64,000 nucleotides of DNA. It comes from Populus alba. Taxonomy: Eukaryota > Streptophyta > Magnoliopsida > Malpighiales > Salicaceae. A program made the translations under genes and the position numbers. This document shows positions 38,111 through 50,499 of the stretch, piece by piece; the first letter of the stretch is position 1; each line of letters opens with the position of its first letter. The notes under the pieces are model-generated. The model made no database searches. It had not been told where the DNA came from and saw only the letters and a list, made by a program, of their open reading frames with translations. The stretch spans positions 53,451,416 through 53,515,415 of the forward strand of contig NC_133284.1 in assembly GCF_005239225.2 (NCBI RefSeq), given 5' to 3'.

Positions 38111-39787
38111 ATTTTTTTTGATCAAATGTAAGAATTGTATAGATAAAAAAGAAGCTGGAGACCAGCAATACAAGGAAAACAGAACGAAGTCCCTTTTCTA
38201 AAACAAAAGCAAGACAAGCTTGCTGGTTAGAAGGCAAAAGGGAACAAACTCCCTTGTACAAACCATAATCAAGACAAGCTTACTAAATAGAAGCAAACTA
38301 AGGGAACAGACTCCCTGTATCAACCTAGAATCAAAGGGAACAGACTCCCTCGAACAAATATCAAATCCATAAGGCAAAACAACAATCATACAATGAGAAT
38401 GTAGACTACTTACTTCTTAAACCACATGAATGAACGAGGAACATAAGCTAGACCATGTGGGGACAAGATAAACATGCATGCACGTTAATCTACCCCAATC
38501 AATCCAATCAGAATGCAACATTGTAAGCCAAGTGATTTTTTTCATGAAAATACAATATAGTGTAAAATAGGATTTGAAATTTTCTGAAAACAGCCTCAAC
38601 TGATTTACTAGTGCTTTCAAAAATTCTCTTGTTTCTTTCCTCCCAAATCAAATACACAAGCACAACAAGGGATACTCTTCTCATTCTCGGCTGAAGCCCT
38701 TTTTTGTTGTTTTGTAGAACACTGGTGGCTCTACTTAAGGAAGCCATATTGCTGTAAAGCTTGAGCCAGAATCTGACCTTTCTCCAAAGGGAAGATGACC
38801 AGTCACAATTGAAGAAGAGATGAGCATGAGACTCATCAGCGCTCTGACAAAGAGGGCATATAGGGTCAGGGGATAGAAATTGAAGACGATCTCTCGTTTG
38901 CAGCTTGCCCAACATTGCCAGCCATAATGAGAAGCTATGTCTTGGAAGAGACCATTGCTCCCAAACTACGTTAGCCCAATGAACAGGATCCGATTTAAGC
39001 CTGAGGAAGTCATATGCATTGGCTGTAAAATTACTTGTTCCAGAGTGCCAGCTTGAGAACAACTGCTGAACTGGTGCAACCCTCCACAATGGATAATCAT
39101 TCTGTTACGAAGGGCGAAGATTGACTTCCATAAAGGAGAGTCGGTTTTTTTGACATCCAAAGACCAAATTGAGGCTTGTGCAATGTAGTAATGGCTTACC
39201 CATCGAATCCAGAGGGAATCAGCTTTCAAGTGGATATTCCAGAGATGCTTGGCGAAGAAACTATCATTTCTAGCTTTGATGTCAAGGACCCCCAGACCCC
39301 CTTCATATTTTGGTAAACATACTTGCTTCCAAGCTACAAGAGCAGATTTATTTCTAAGCATGTCTCCAGTCCATAGAAAATTCCTGCACAAACTGGTAAT
39401 CCTGCTGATAACAACAACTGGGATAGGGAAGATACTAATCCAAAACTGCACCATGCCATGTAGGACAGATTTGATTAACTCTAGCCGACCTGCATAAGAG
39501 AGATATTTTCCCATCCAATTCTGAATAGCAGATTCTAACCTGTGAATGAGAGGGGAGTATTGGCTGGCAAGAAGCCTATGGGGGCTGAGAGGGACACCGA
39601 GGTACTTAAACGGAAAGCTTCCTTCGGTGAACTGGGAGAGGCTAAGGATGGCTTGCTTCATATTCTCCGAAACACCAGCAAAAAAGATAGAGGATTTGGA
39701 TGCATTAATTACAAGGCCAGAAGACTCCCCAAAAATTGTAAGTTGCTGGAGAAGAATGTTAACGGAGGCCATGTCACAACGGAGAAG
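38111..39787 (-). mobile_element. 5'-truncated L1-type LINE inserted in the Helitron helicase
   Basis: The minus strand encodes the C-terminal part of a non-LTR reverse transcriptase: frame 38966-39772 contains the thumb-region FKYLGVPLS and SYAGRLELIKSVL, and frame 38508-39089 contains the zinc-binding reverse-transcriptase domain CPLCQSADESHAHLFFNC followed by IWEERNKRIF. The two frames overlap, so one frame change separates them; the endonuclease and catalytic palm are missing. A run of eight T at 38112-38119 is the poly-A tail. Both sides carry AAAGTTTAAT (38101-38110 and 39788-39797), a perfect 10-bp target duplication. LINEs move by target-primed reverse transcription; this copy is dead on arrival. 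Confidence 0.93.
38180..38355 (-). repeat. Tandem repeat in the LINE 3' UTR
   Basis: GGGAACAAACTCCCT-type phrases occur about 38187, 38238, 38300 and 38336, three of them preceded by AAGCAAGACAAGCTT or related bases. Each phrase is itself a short near-palindrome (AGGGA...TCCCT), so four small hairpins could form in the LINE RNA. Confidence 0.65.
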
Positions 39788-41202
39788 AAAGTTTAATCTT
39801 TGTTCATGGTCATAGAGGAACTAATAAAACTTTTTTTGTGGCATACAATCATCAATCACATCAGATCTGAGGGGTTAGTTGTCCTTGTTGTGGCCTCATT
39901 CGGTATTGCATCTCTTTTATTGCCAGGCGGTCATACCATTCAAGATTCAAAATCCCACTTACTATTGATGAATTATCAACATGTGCCATCAATAAAAACA
40001 CACATCTCTCTAGCCTTCTTGAAATAACTTCTCATATAGTTTGGGATGAAGCGCTAATGAATAAAAGATGTTGTTTTAAAGCCCTTGATCGTTCAATGCG
40101 TGATGTCCTCTCAGGGTGTGACAATTGTAGTCGAGATCTTCCATTTTACGGTAAAACAGTTTTGCTTGGCGGTGATTTTCACTAAATATTGCCAGTTATT
40201 TATGATGGAATAAAAGAAGAAATAATTAATGCTTCTCTAAGCAGCTAAGCTTTATGGCCTAAATTTACTGTATTAACTCTTATAGAAAACATGTGTCTCT
40301 CTACTTATGGTCTGGCCGCTGAAGAAAGAACTAAAATCAGCGAATTTGCTAAGTGGATTTTAAGCATTGGTAATGGTGATATCTCTGATTTACATTTCTT
40401 TGGTGAGTTAGATGATTCTTTTATTAGTATTCCCTCAGATTTACTCCTTCATACTTCATGTGATCCAATTTCAGCCATTGTCTCAACAATTTATCCATCT
40501 ATTTCTGAGCCTCAAATGGACCCTTGTTATTTTAGATAAACAGTCATTGTAACACCGAAAAACACATTAGTTACTGAAATTAATGATTTTGGGCTTACTA
40601 TGACACCTGGCAACAAACATATCTATCTTAACATATATTTTATTTCAACGTCATCAAGAGAGACTAACATTGCCAATTCATTATATCCAACAAAAAATAT
40701 CAACGAACTTGAATTTAGTGGTGTGCCATCTCATACACTTGCTTTGAAAATCGGGACACCAGTCATATTGCTTAGAAATATCAACCCATCTATTGGTTTA
40801 TGTAATGGGACAAGGTTTGTAGTGACACAGCTTTCAACAAGAGTCATTGAAGCACATATAATAACTGGGTCTAATATTGGTAATAGAGTTTTTATACCAA
40901 GAATTATCTTTCCAATAAATGAAGGATGGTGTCCATATACGATAAAAAGATGTCAGTTTCCTTTAAGGCTGTGTTACGCCATGACAATAAATAAAAGTCA
41001 AGGGTAATCATTGAAAACTGTTGGAGTCTTTCTTAAAGAACAAGTCCTCACTCATGGCCAACTTTATTTCGCTCTCTCAAAAGTCACTTCAAGAAAGGGT
41101 TTAAAAATTATCTCATGCAATAATCAAGGGGAACCTTCTCATTATGCAAAAAATATTGTCTATAAAGACATTATAAGCGCTCTTCCTAAAGGTTGGTTTT
41201 AA

Positions 41203-43560
41203 ACCCTTTTTCTAATGGTCTGAAACAAATCAATTAATCACTTATTGTTTGTTCATCGCTCTTTTACAGATGATTAGATTTCAACTTTGCCTTCAGAAGT
41301 GTTCCTTCTTTTTCCCTTTTGTTTGGTCGCCTATTAATTAGCCTCATTAATACATTTGTAAGACGTTACTTTTTATTTTTACATTGCCTTTGTAGCGTTT
41401 TATAGTTATTGGTATATTATAAATTAAATTTCTTTAAAATTTAAAATCACTAGTTCTTATTTTATTTAATTTTTTCCATTCAAGATCATGGTGTTGTCTA
41501 TCCAAAACATAAAAAAAAATACTGCTTTTACACATCCCTTCATGCTAGAGTTTGCCGTGTTTCGATTCCTAAGCTCAATGGTTAGACTAGTAGTTTTAAT
41601 TGCATATTTGCTCATAACATGGTAAGCTCATCTTTTGCACTTTGGTTTTTATAGCTATTTTTCAATTTTTTGTTTTTTTACTATTTTGAAAACGTTTTGA
41701 CCGATTATCATTTATAGATGCACAAAAACATAAAATTGCTATTTTTTATTCTATTATTTTTTTTACATCTGTAATTTTACATTACATTAATGTATGATTC
41801 TACATTGAATCCTTTTAAATTTTATATTCTTAATACAGGATTTAATTCTTTTTAAACCTGTCTTTACCATTATTGAACAATGTTGGTCAACTTTGTCTTT
41901 ACACTAAACACAACCTGAAAACCTTAATTGATTAGTCTAATAAGTTGTTGGATAATCATCATCTAAAATCTAAACAACTTTGTGATTTGAGCTTCATTTT
42001 TTATAATCGAATTACATTAAGGTTACAATAATATGCACTATGCAAATCTATTCATGAAAATCTAATTTCTTAAAAATAATTTCCATTACTTAATAGAATG
42101 ACTATGATATATTTTTGATTTGTGTACTTTTTTATATCTAAAATAATATTATACCAACTACTATTGTAATCAAAAGCTCTTGAGTCAATAAAATAAGAAT
42201 TTTAAGGATTCAAGATGCATTAACAGGAAAATGGGATAATTGTAATATCTATGTATAAAATTTATATTTTTTTTCTTAATTAATTGTAATAATATATATT
42301 TTTTATTTAAATAAATTAATTTTTAATTTTTAATTAAATATTATCGTTCACTTTCCATTATAATCATATCTCAACAAAATTAGCACTCATCTTTTCCCTA
42401 TTATTATTTTTTCTTCTTTATCAATAACAACTTTGACAGTTTTTCCCCCCTTGTTATAAGTTGCTACTCTATGTCATTATACCCCTGCCATATGCATGAT
42501 CTTGTTTCTGTAATGTTAATACCTATTTATCAGCCACCTGCATCAATGTATACATGGCTGGAGATGTGGAAACAATAAGGTATATTTGTTTGGTCCTCCA
42601 TTATCTAAACAATTCTTTTAATATGAAACAATTTTCAAGAGGGTTTGGTTTAAGAAACTTATTCAAGGTTGATATCTAATGATTTTTGTGTGTTGTAAAT
42701 AAACAATTGTAAATTGTTGACTAAATGTTATCTGTTGCTGAAATAAAAAACCACACTCCTTAATTTTTTTCAGTGATGAAAATTTATGACTAAATGTTAT
42801 ATATTTGATGATAGTGTAAAGACAAATAAATGAACAAATATAAATTGCAACATGAATTGGCCAAATAAATAAAGATGGGAATCTAATGCACAAATTCAAC
42901 AACCATCAAAAGGGAAGAAGATACAACATAAACAAATTTGAATACATTCTCCTAGCAAGCAACGCCTTTCCTGGTTGGTTAAAAAGCAAATGGAGAAAAA
43001 GAGAAGTTGGTCTCAAAGTCCAACAAAGCAAGAAAAAGACAACCATTAATCCTGTAGACCAATAATACATGCACATACAAGCAGCGTAAAGCAAGCAAGC
43101 CTTAACATGAACAAAACAGCAACCCAACCGAAAAGAAGGATAGAAAAGCTCAACAAATCTATTGAAAACAAAGGAACCACACATATTAATTATGGATGCA
43201 TAAGAAAACATACTAAAAAAAAATAGTAAGAGAGGCAATGGAAAGAGGGAAAAAAAAACTAAACTGATGGTGCAACAACCAACAAGAGAGGCAATGGAGA
43301 AAAATAAAAAGAGAGTCCAACAACTGGTAGGCAAAGAAACACACAGACCGGGGGCAAAGAAATACATAGACCGGAAATAGACAAAGCAAAAGAAACAACA
43401 TTTGGCTGTAAACTAAAAAAGAACATGGCATTTTAAATTTTTGGTCACATGAAATATAGAGGACAATTGCTGCACAAAGTGCAAAATCTTATCTCTAACC
43501 AACATGATCATATTTCCCATGCAAACCAGATAGCCCTCCTCCCAATATAAAGAGATCAAG
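41203..43560. other. Downstream flank of the Helitron, no recognisable gene
   Basis: AT-rich sequence. The 153-codon frame at 42906-43367 (minus) is a run of hydrophobic residues arising from purine-rich plus-strand DNA with internal repeats, and is not convincing as a gene. No CTRR 3' terminus with a preceding hairpin could be fixed for the Helitron. Confidence 0.35.
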
Positions 43561-43564
43561 GTGA

Positions 43565-43870
43565 CAGCAAATAGGATACATTTTTTGACGGCAAATATTA
43601 TACATTTAATGCATACTGGCCCACTAATTTAATTAACAACGTAGAACCAAAAGAAAACAAAGGGCATGGCTGCTAGCAAATAGGATTAGGACACATTTTG
43701 TGATAGCAAATAGGATACATTTCATACATACTGGCCCACTAATTTAATTAACAATACAGATCCAAAAAAAAAAACAAAGGGCATGGCTACCAGCAAATAG
43801 GATATATTTAATGCGTACTGGCCCACTTATTTAATTAATAATGCAGAAGCAAAAGAAAAGAGAGGGCATG
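43565..43870. repeat. Three-copy tandem repeat of about 90-115 bp
   Basis: Units share AGCAAATAGGATACATTT, ACTGGCCCACTAATTTAATT and AAAGGGCATGGCT. ACTGGCCCAC begins at 43615, 43730 and 43817, so spacing is 115 and 87 bases. Non-coding. Such arrays are often found in Helitron non-coding ends, but the link here is only by proximity. Confidence 0.8.
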
Positions 43871-43899
43871 CGTGCACAAATGAAAACAACAAACATGCG

Positions 43900-46190
43900 G
43901 GCTGACGTAACTGTTACAATCCACAATTGCATGAGTCTTAATGAACAGGAATACCGCAACATGATTTAGTTTCTTTGTTAATAAGTTAGCCTCATGATTT
44001 ATTAACTCACTGGAAGGGGGTTAAATATTTGTTTTTCAAATAAAAAAAATTATTTATACAAGGTTTTTTTAATGCATTTTAGTATTTTATTTTTTTTAAG
44101 TGAAAATCAAAAAGTTTATGTATATATGTAATCAAATAAATCGAGAGTTGTGTGTGTTAATGAATGAAAAAGAAACCATAAACAATAACAAAAAATAAAA
44201 AATAAAAAAAATAAAAGACAGATATAAATCAAGATATTTAATCTCATAATATATATGGTTGTGTTTGTTAAATTTGTTTATTAAAATAATATTTTTATTC
44301 AAACAAACAATAATAGAAATAGAGACACAAATTAAATTTATTGAGTAAACTAAAAGAGAAAAAAAATTATGTTAGGTTGTATATATTAAAAATATTATTT
44401 GAAAATTATTTTTTTATTTTAAAAAATTATAGATGAATCATAAAAAAAAAAACTCTACAAAATTTAAATGCATAACAAAAAAATAATTATCATTTAATTT
44501 ATGCTCTTTAAGAAAGATGAAAGAGAAGAGATATTAATCTAAATATAAATAAAACAAATTTAGAGAAAAAACCATATAAAAACACATTAATTTAAAAAAC
44601 AATAATTAGAAAAAATGATTTAGAAAAAAAAGGCAAAGGCTAGAAGCTGCTAGCTTAGCCCATTTTGTCAAAGCCCGCATGACTAGGCTTTTTATTGTTG
44701 TTGTAATTGGGGTGGACAACGCATTGTCTAATTTTTCCAAATCTCAACCGATATGGTAGACGGAGATTAAGGCTGAGTTTTTTTTTTTTTTTTATCTAAT
44801 AATCAGTTTTTTTAACTCATTTTGACTCTAAACATCTTCAAAATCATTATAAACATATCCATGACTTAAAAAAAATCATCCCAAAAACCAAAATGAACTC
44901 GAAAACAAAAAACAAATCGAGCTCATATTTATTTTTTCATTAAATTTAAAGGTAAAAAAACACCCAATATGAGCTTCCTTTAACAAATAGAACCATTTCA
45001 CACAAACATTGACTATTGTAATGGCATAAAATCAGTGTCACCAATATTTCTCTCTCTATTGCTGGAATCCAACGACCACTCTTTCTCCTCTCTCAATCAA
45101 GGACTAAAAATATAACAAAAATGAATTTGAAAAAAAATTAAGGCACCAAAATAGTTTAATTTATGTTATTTTGAAAGTTAGAGGACCGAATTGTATCTTT
45201 CCCAAAACTTTTGGAATGCCACCCATATTAGGCCTTTTTTTCATTTCAATTCCTATTCTTCTAATCCCACCATTGACAAAGAAATCAGAAATAATTGGTC
45301 TCAACTTAAGATCAAATAACCGAACCAAAATAAATTTTAAAAAAATGAATAGGGCCATCTATAGTGACCTGTGTGGGTGTGAACATTGTTGACGTCTATA
45401 GTGAATATCCCATATGTTTTAATATTTAGTATAATAATAATAATAATATGATCTATATGTTGTTTTTACTCTTTCTTTCTCCCTCCTTTACTTTAAATTT
45501 GATATCCATGTTACCAATTATTTTAGTTTGTAAGATGTAACTCAATGATAATTTCAGTAAAATAAAAGAGGTGAAATTTTAAATTCAAGTTTTGATTATC
45601 AATCCATAACTAATATTAAGAAATATATAAAAATTCTTTTTTTTCTTGAGAAGAATTTAATTACAATTATAATTATTTTTTTCATTTTTCATGTTTTTTG
45701 ACTATATTTTTTAATACATGAATTTAGTATTTATGAAAAAAAAAGTCTTGTTTCTATAAAATTCCAAGAAAATACAATAATTAATCAAGAAATTATAATA
45801 ATAATATTGATTAGCTAGCTCTTAGAACTCAAATATTAAGAAGAAGAAGAAGAATTCTCCCTTCCAATGATTTTTAAATTTAAGTTTGACCATTTTTATA
45901 AGATAAAAAAATTACTATACCACAAATATATAATGATGATCCAGAATTGAGTTTAAGTATATAGTTTCCCATAAATAATTTCAAAACTAGCTCTCTCTGT
46001 TTTGTTTTTCTCTTGAGGATGCCTTATTGATAAGCATAAAATAAATATATTTTTATTCATCTTATGTTATATTTTTTTTCAACTATGTTTTAAGCATAAA
46101 TAAGCATATAAGGGATTACTGTCGAAAAATCTACAAGGTTTAAAGACTTTCTAAAATATTTTCTATTAACACGAATGTTTCTTTTTTTTA
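43900..46190. other. Intergenic DNA without recognisable gene
   Basis: Strongly AT-rich with many homopolymer runs. At 45130-45370 a TTTTGAAAGTTAGAGGACCGAATTG-type phrase resembles the ends of dispersed plant repeats. The overlapping frames at 45161-45392 on both strands show no family motif. Confidence 0.35.
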
Positions 46191-46319
46191 CAAAAAAAAA
46201 GGTGTCGAGCATCTTAATAAAGGCTAAGAGTTTGATATAGTAACAACAAGCCTTAAGAAAAGTAAATACCAATTTCAAAAACATTTTCAAATGGGCAACT
46301 TTTGAAACTACAAGAGGAT

Positions 46320-47135
46320 GAATCATGGTTTGCTAATATTGTCAATTTTCTTGTAGTTGCTATATTTTTTAATGACATAAGTAAAGCAAGAAGAAATAAA
46401 ATAAAAAAATGACTCCAAGTATTACATATGGGATGTACCTTATCTTTGGAAAATAAAATCAAATTAGGTTATTAGAAGATGAATTCATAACAATGAAATT
46501 CATTTCGTTCTTACTTATTGTTATAGTTATGCATGTTATAGATATTTTGGACCTAAAAGAACATCTAGGAAAATTTTGGATATTGGATTTTATTGGGAAA
46601 TATGTTTAAATATGCCTATGAATTTTGTAAAAGTTGTGAACAATGTCAGGAAATAAGTGGTTTGTCAGACATAAAATGCTGCAAACACCTATGTTGTATT
46701 GTGAAACTTTTGATGTGTGGGGTATGGATTTTATGGGACCTCGTCCTAGTTCTTTTGGGTTTATTTATATATTGCTTGTTGTTATTTATATATTGCTTGT
46801 TGTTAAGACTATTGAAGCTCTGATGCAAAAGTATGAAGTATATTACTGAATAACTACAACTTATCACCCACAAACTAATGGTCAAGCTGAAGTTTCCAAT
46901 AGACAATTTTAGAAAAGATAGTAAACCCCAATAAAAAAAGATTGGAGTTTGCCATTGTTATTTTAAATGTTTTTTTTCTCATGGTGCAATTGAAATCAAA
47001 AGTATTGAAACTAAAAAGGTTTTCAAGATAAATGGTTACAAATTTAATCCTTTTGTTGAGAATTTTAAAGGCATTTCTAGTAAAAAGATTAAATTGGTTG
47101 ATCCAATTTACGAGGATGCATGAAGCGAAGACAAC
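46320..47135 (+). pseudogene. Ty3/Gypsy integrase remnant, internally deleted
   Basis: Pieces of the pol C-terminus appear in order in shifting frames: ESWFANIVNFLV (about 46325), YFGPKRTSRKILDIGFYWE (46545-46602), the zinc-binding EFCKSCEQCQEISG (46620-46660), the start of the catalytic core FDVWGMDFMGPRPSSFGFIY (46710-46770), then TTYHPQTNGQAEVSN (46858-46902), and the C-terminal AIEIKSIETKKVFKINGYKF (46988-47048). The region between YILLVV and TTYHPQTNGQ that carries two of the three catalytic acidic residues is missing. The composition resembles Athila-type elements (recalled). Integrase would insert the element's cDNA; this one cannot. Confidence 0.85.
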
Positions 47136-47622
47136 TCTGTCTAAACAAAAAGACAACAAAGAAAGGTGTTTTAGGGAGGCAACCCAACGTGAAAACAATC
47201 CACAAAAAAATAAAATATAAAATGCAAAAGACAAGAAATTTCTTCTCTGTTTTTGTTTTACTTTCTTTTCACATCATAATTTACTTACTACCTTGCCTTT
47301 TGTGTAGCACCCAACTACGAAATCTCCTATACTAGCACCCATACCTACACCTAGTTCTAACACCATTTTCTAGCTCTACCATACTATACTAATTCTTAGC
47401 AAGACATGACATCACAACAACAAATGCAGCAGCCAGATCCAACAGGATATGGAAAAAACAAAAAAACATTCTAGATGAAAGAAAGTCACTATCATGGATG
47501 CCAAAATAATGAAATCCCAGCATGTCATCAATGTAAAATCAAGAGAGTTTTCTTTCACTAGTACTTTTTCTTTAATCATTTAAACATTGAGGACAATGTT
47601 CAAGCTAAGTGTGAGGGGGATT
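47136..47622 (+). mobile_element. Gypsy post-pol non-coding region and polypurine tract
   Basis: After the integrase, the phrase GGGAGGCAACCCAACG (47174-47190) is a hallmark of the untranslated region after pol in plant Gypsy elements. GTGTGAGGGGGA (47610-47621) is a likely polypurine tract, where plus-strand DNA synthesis starts and the 3' LTR should follow. The LTR itself could not be delimited. Confidence 0.55.
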
Positions 47623-49480
47623 ATTATTGAAATTGTTTCGAACTTTTTTGCATATCATGAAAGTTTCAATGAATAGTATAGCATGTTAGGTTTGCCTTTT
47701 AATGAGACTAATGTCATTAATGATATATAGTAGGATTTATTAAAAAAGTCATAATATGATTTGAACAATGATCTTACTTCTTACAGAATTTGATATCAAG
47801 TTCTGATTTTTGGAAATAGAATAACTAAACTTGATAGAAATAAGCCAAACTTGAGCCTTAAGACCAAAACATCTATATTGGTCTCTATAATTTATTTTTT
47901 TATGAGAGATTTTCTTCCATCAATCATTCTTTTTAGGACTTGCCATAATTCTCTTCAAAAACATATCTTACATACATGCATACATACATAAAGATGATTA
48001 AGGAAAATGTTTTTTGAAAAAACCATTTAGCCTATTAGCCTACCTTTGAAACAATATTTCTCTTTGAGAAAAATCCTTTTGAGCCTATAGATTTTTTTTT
48101 TATGCAAACTAATAATTCAAACCTTAAATCTAGAAACACTACCTTACCTAAATCATGAAGATGATGAGCAACCATATCAAAAGTATCCATCAAACCATAA
48201 CTCAAGCTCTGTTATAACCCTTGAAAAAACCTTTTGATTTATGGCATGCATGTAAATAAATGGTGGAGAGAGAGAAGAAGAGAAAGCTTATAGTAGAGTA
48301 TTTTTTGTGGAATGAATTTGAGTGAAACACCAACCTTTTCAAACACTTGAAGAGTGTGGAAATAAGATGTCGAGCATCCCACTAAAAGTTGAGAGTTTGA
48401 TATAGAAATGGCAAACCTTAGAATAAAAAAACAGATGCAAATGAAGCCTCTAACATGCCATGAATGAAAGGATAAAGCTGAGATGATTGAGTAGTGTATG
48501 AAACCAGGTCAGAAACAAAGTCTAAGTTGTTGCAAAGTTGGAATTACAACAGAGTTATGACAGTAACAAGGTCTATTTTCAACACAAATTTTGAGAGATT
48601 TAACCAACCTTAAGGACTAGATAAACAAGGAAATAATTAAGTAGCACCATGACTTCTAATTAACCTAAGAATCTTGAAGGAAATTCGGCAACCAGAGGAG
48701 AATAAATAGAGCAAAACACAAGTGGAATGAGGTAGGCAACTAAAATAGGAGGGATGCAACATTCTTTTTTTCTTTGTTTTTTAATTTTTCAGCAACTATA
48801 AACTAAACTTTGGCTTTCATTTCAGATGAATTTTATTCCATTATTTTTTTAAATTGTGAGAAAAGATATTTATAACTTTATTTCTGGACATTCAAGTACT
48901 TGTTTTGCTTAAATTTGGCACATAAGCTATTGTTTTTCATTCAAGCTTTTTGAATGGTTTATACGGTAGGCATGCTTCTTCTTTTTTGTGAATTTTCAAT
49001 CTGTAATTGTTGATTTGAATTAAAAAAAAAAGAAAAATAAATGAATTTGGTTAATTTAACTTTTAGGTTAAAAAAATAAGACAGGTAAAAATCATTAAGC
49101 TTTTTAACGATAGCTTGGAATACTTGATTATTTTTGTTTTTCAAGCTTACTTCACTGAATATAAAAATTTCTTTTCAATTTTTAATTCGATTGATGTTAA
49201 GAATTAATTAGGAGCTTTTTTTCTAATTAGTTTAATATGTTTTATCTTCCGTTCTTAAATGAATTTTAGTATTTGCTTGAGTTAAAAAAAAATACTTATT
49301 CTATTTTGATGATCAATCTAATTCGTTGAATGGACAATCTCTTTGAACCGAACATATAAACAATGAAATATCTTTTATGTTTTATTTTTAGAATTTTAAT
49401 TTTCTTTAAGTTTTCTCATTAATCTCCAGTTTATTTTTTTTTAGTTTATTGTAAGAAGAATTAGAATATTTTTTCTTGCT
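47623..49480. other. Probable Gypsy-derived non-coding sequence
   Basis: The segment 48364-48425 (TGTCGAGCATC...GAGAGTTTGATATAG) is about three quarters identical to 46200-46262, so part of the same element family occurs twice around the integrase remnant. No gene is seen; frames are short and AT-rich. Confidence 0.4.
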
Positions 49481-49486
49481 TTCAAC

Positions 49487-49942
49487 CCTGGTTATTAAAC
49501 TCGGCCCGACACGACGGGTCTACCCGAGACCCGGATGATCTGGTGGCTAGATTGATCTGGGTTTAATAAAAGACCGGTCGGGGCAACAACCTAGTAAAAC
49601 CTGGTAGGTTGACCCATGACCCGGGCGAGATCTAGTGTTTTTTTCTTCTTCTTTTTTTCAAATGTGGGATTTGAAACCCATTAGTATATATACTCTATGT
49701 TCCTAAAAAAAAAAGTTGTGTTTTTTCAATGTGGGATAAAAAACCTTTTGGTTTAAATACTTCAACTTAAAAAGATAATATAGTATCTTTTCAATGTGAG
49801 ATTTGAAACATTTTCATATATATACTCTATGTTTCCAAGAAAAAAGTTATGTTTTTTCAATGTGGGATAAAAAACTTTTTGGTTTAAATACTTCAACTTA
49901 AAAGGATAATTTAATATCTTTTCAATGTGGGATATAAAATCC

Positions 49943-49988
<46 letters not shown>

Positions 49989-50490
49989 CTAAGTAAAAAA
50001 TTATGTTTTTTCAATATGAGATTTGAAGTCCTTTCTTATATATATTCTATGTTTACAAGAAAAAAATTATGTTTTTTCAATGTAAAATTTGAAGTATTTT
50101 CTTATATATATATTCTATATTCAAAAGTAAAAAAATTATATTTTTTCAATGTGAAATTTGAAACCCATTAGTATATATATACTCTATGTTCCCAAGAAAA
50201 AAAGTTATGTTTTTTCAATGTGGGATGAAATTTTTTTTTTTAAATACTTCAACCAAAAACCTTAACTTAGTATCTTTTTAATGTGGAATAATTTTTTTTA
50301 AAAAATATTCTTTTAAATTTCATTATTTATAATATGTATAGCCTATATTTATATGAATTGTTTTCTTAATTTTTTCATATTAATTATTAAAAATTTTAAT
50401 ATTTTTTTTAATTTTTCCGGGTTGACCAATGAAACCTGAGATCCGGCCCTTTGATCGGATCAACTCCCTAATCACGTTTAATAATTATGA
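49487..50490. mobile_element. Repeat element with inverted TTATTAAAC ends and internal 65-bp array
   Basis: The left end CCTGGTTATTAAACTCGG and right end CGTTTAATAATTATGA share inverted TTATTAAAC, and GCTTTCAAC (49478-49486) and GATTTCAAC (50489-50497) may be a 9-bp target duplication with one mismatch, although it overlaps the last two bases of the stated right end. GACCCGGGC/GGGTTGACC phrases lie just inside both ends. Between 49655 and 50290 about ten copies of TTTTTTCAATGTGGGAT recur every 60-70 bases, with alternating continuations. A TA microsatellite is embedded at 49950-49985. No protein is encoded. Confidence 0.5.
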
Positions 50491-50499
50491 TTTCAACTT

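Larger units (their letters stand above)
34714..41202 (+). pseudogene. Helitron Rep/Pif1-helicase pseudogene, split by a LINE
   Basis: Autonomous Helitrons encode one protein with an HUH replication-initiator (Rep) domain and a Pif1 helicase. Here, in order: a start near MTTRRQCLQ (34714), a probable intron ending at 35217, the zinc-finger region YIDNGDKTFKCSHC (about 35228-35270, frameshift in the T run after it), Rep segments (FYAYLIHEREYGED 36098-36139; TGSPQYMINNYQDAMAICKA 36340-36400), the HUH site read as GLPHTY (second His replaced by Tyr, about 36709), the catalytic Tyr region shortened by about 4 bases (about 37085), helicase N-part 37250-38100, LINE at 38111-39787, then Walker A read as GHRGTNKT (39812), VWDEALMN, GGDFH followed by a stop (about 40175), and AMTINKSQG followed by a stop (41006). 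At least eight stops or frame changes make it non-functional. Confidence 0.9.

Noticed and set aside
39249..39815. Three plus-strand frames opposite the LINE
   Set aside because: Antisense shadows of the LINE reverse-transcriptase frame.
42906..43367. 153-codon minus-strand frame, strongly hydrophobic
   Set aside because: It mirrors purine-rich, internally repeated plus-strand DNA. It has many Phe, Leu and Ser and no conserved motif, so it does not look like a real membrane protein.
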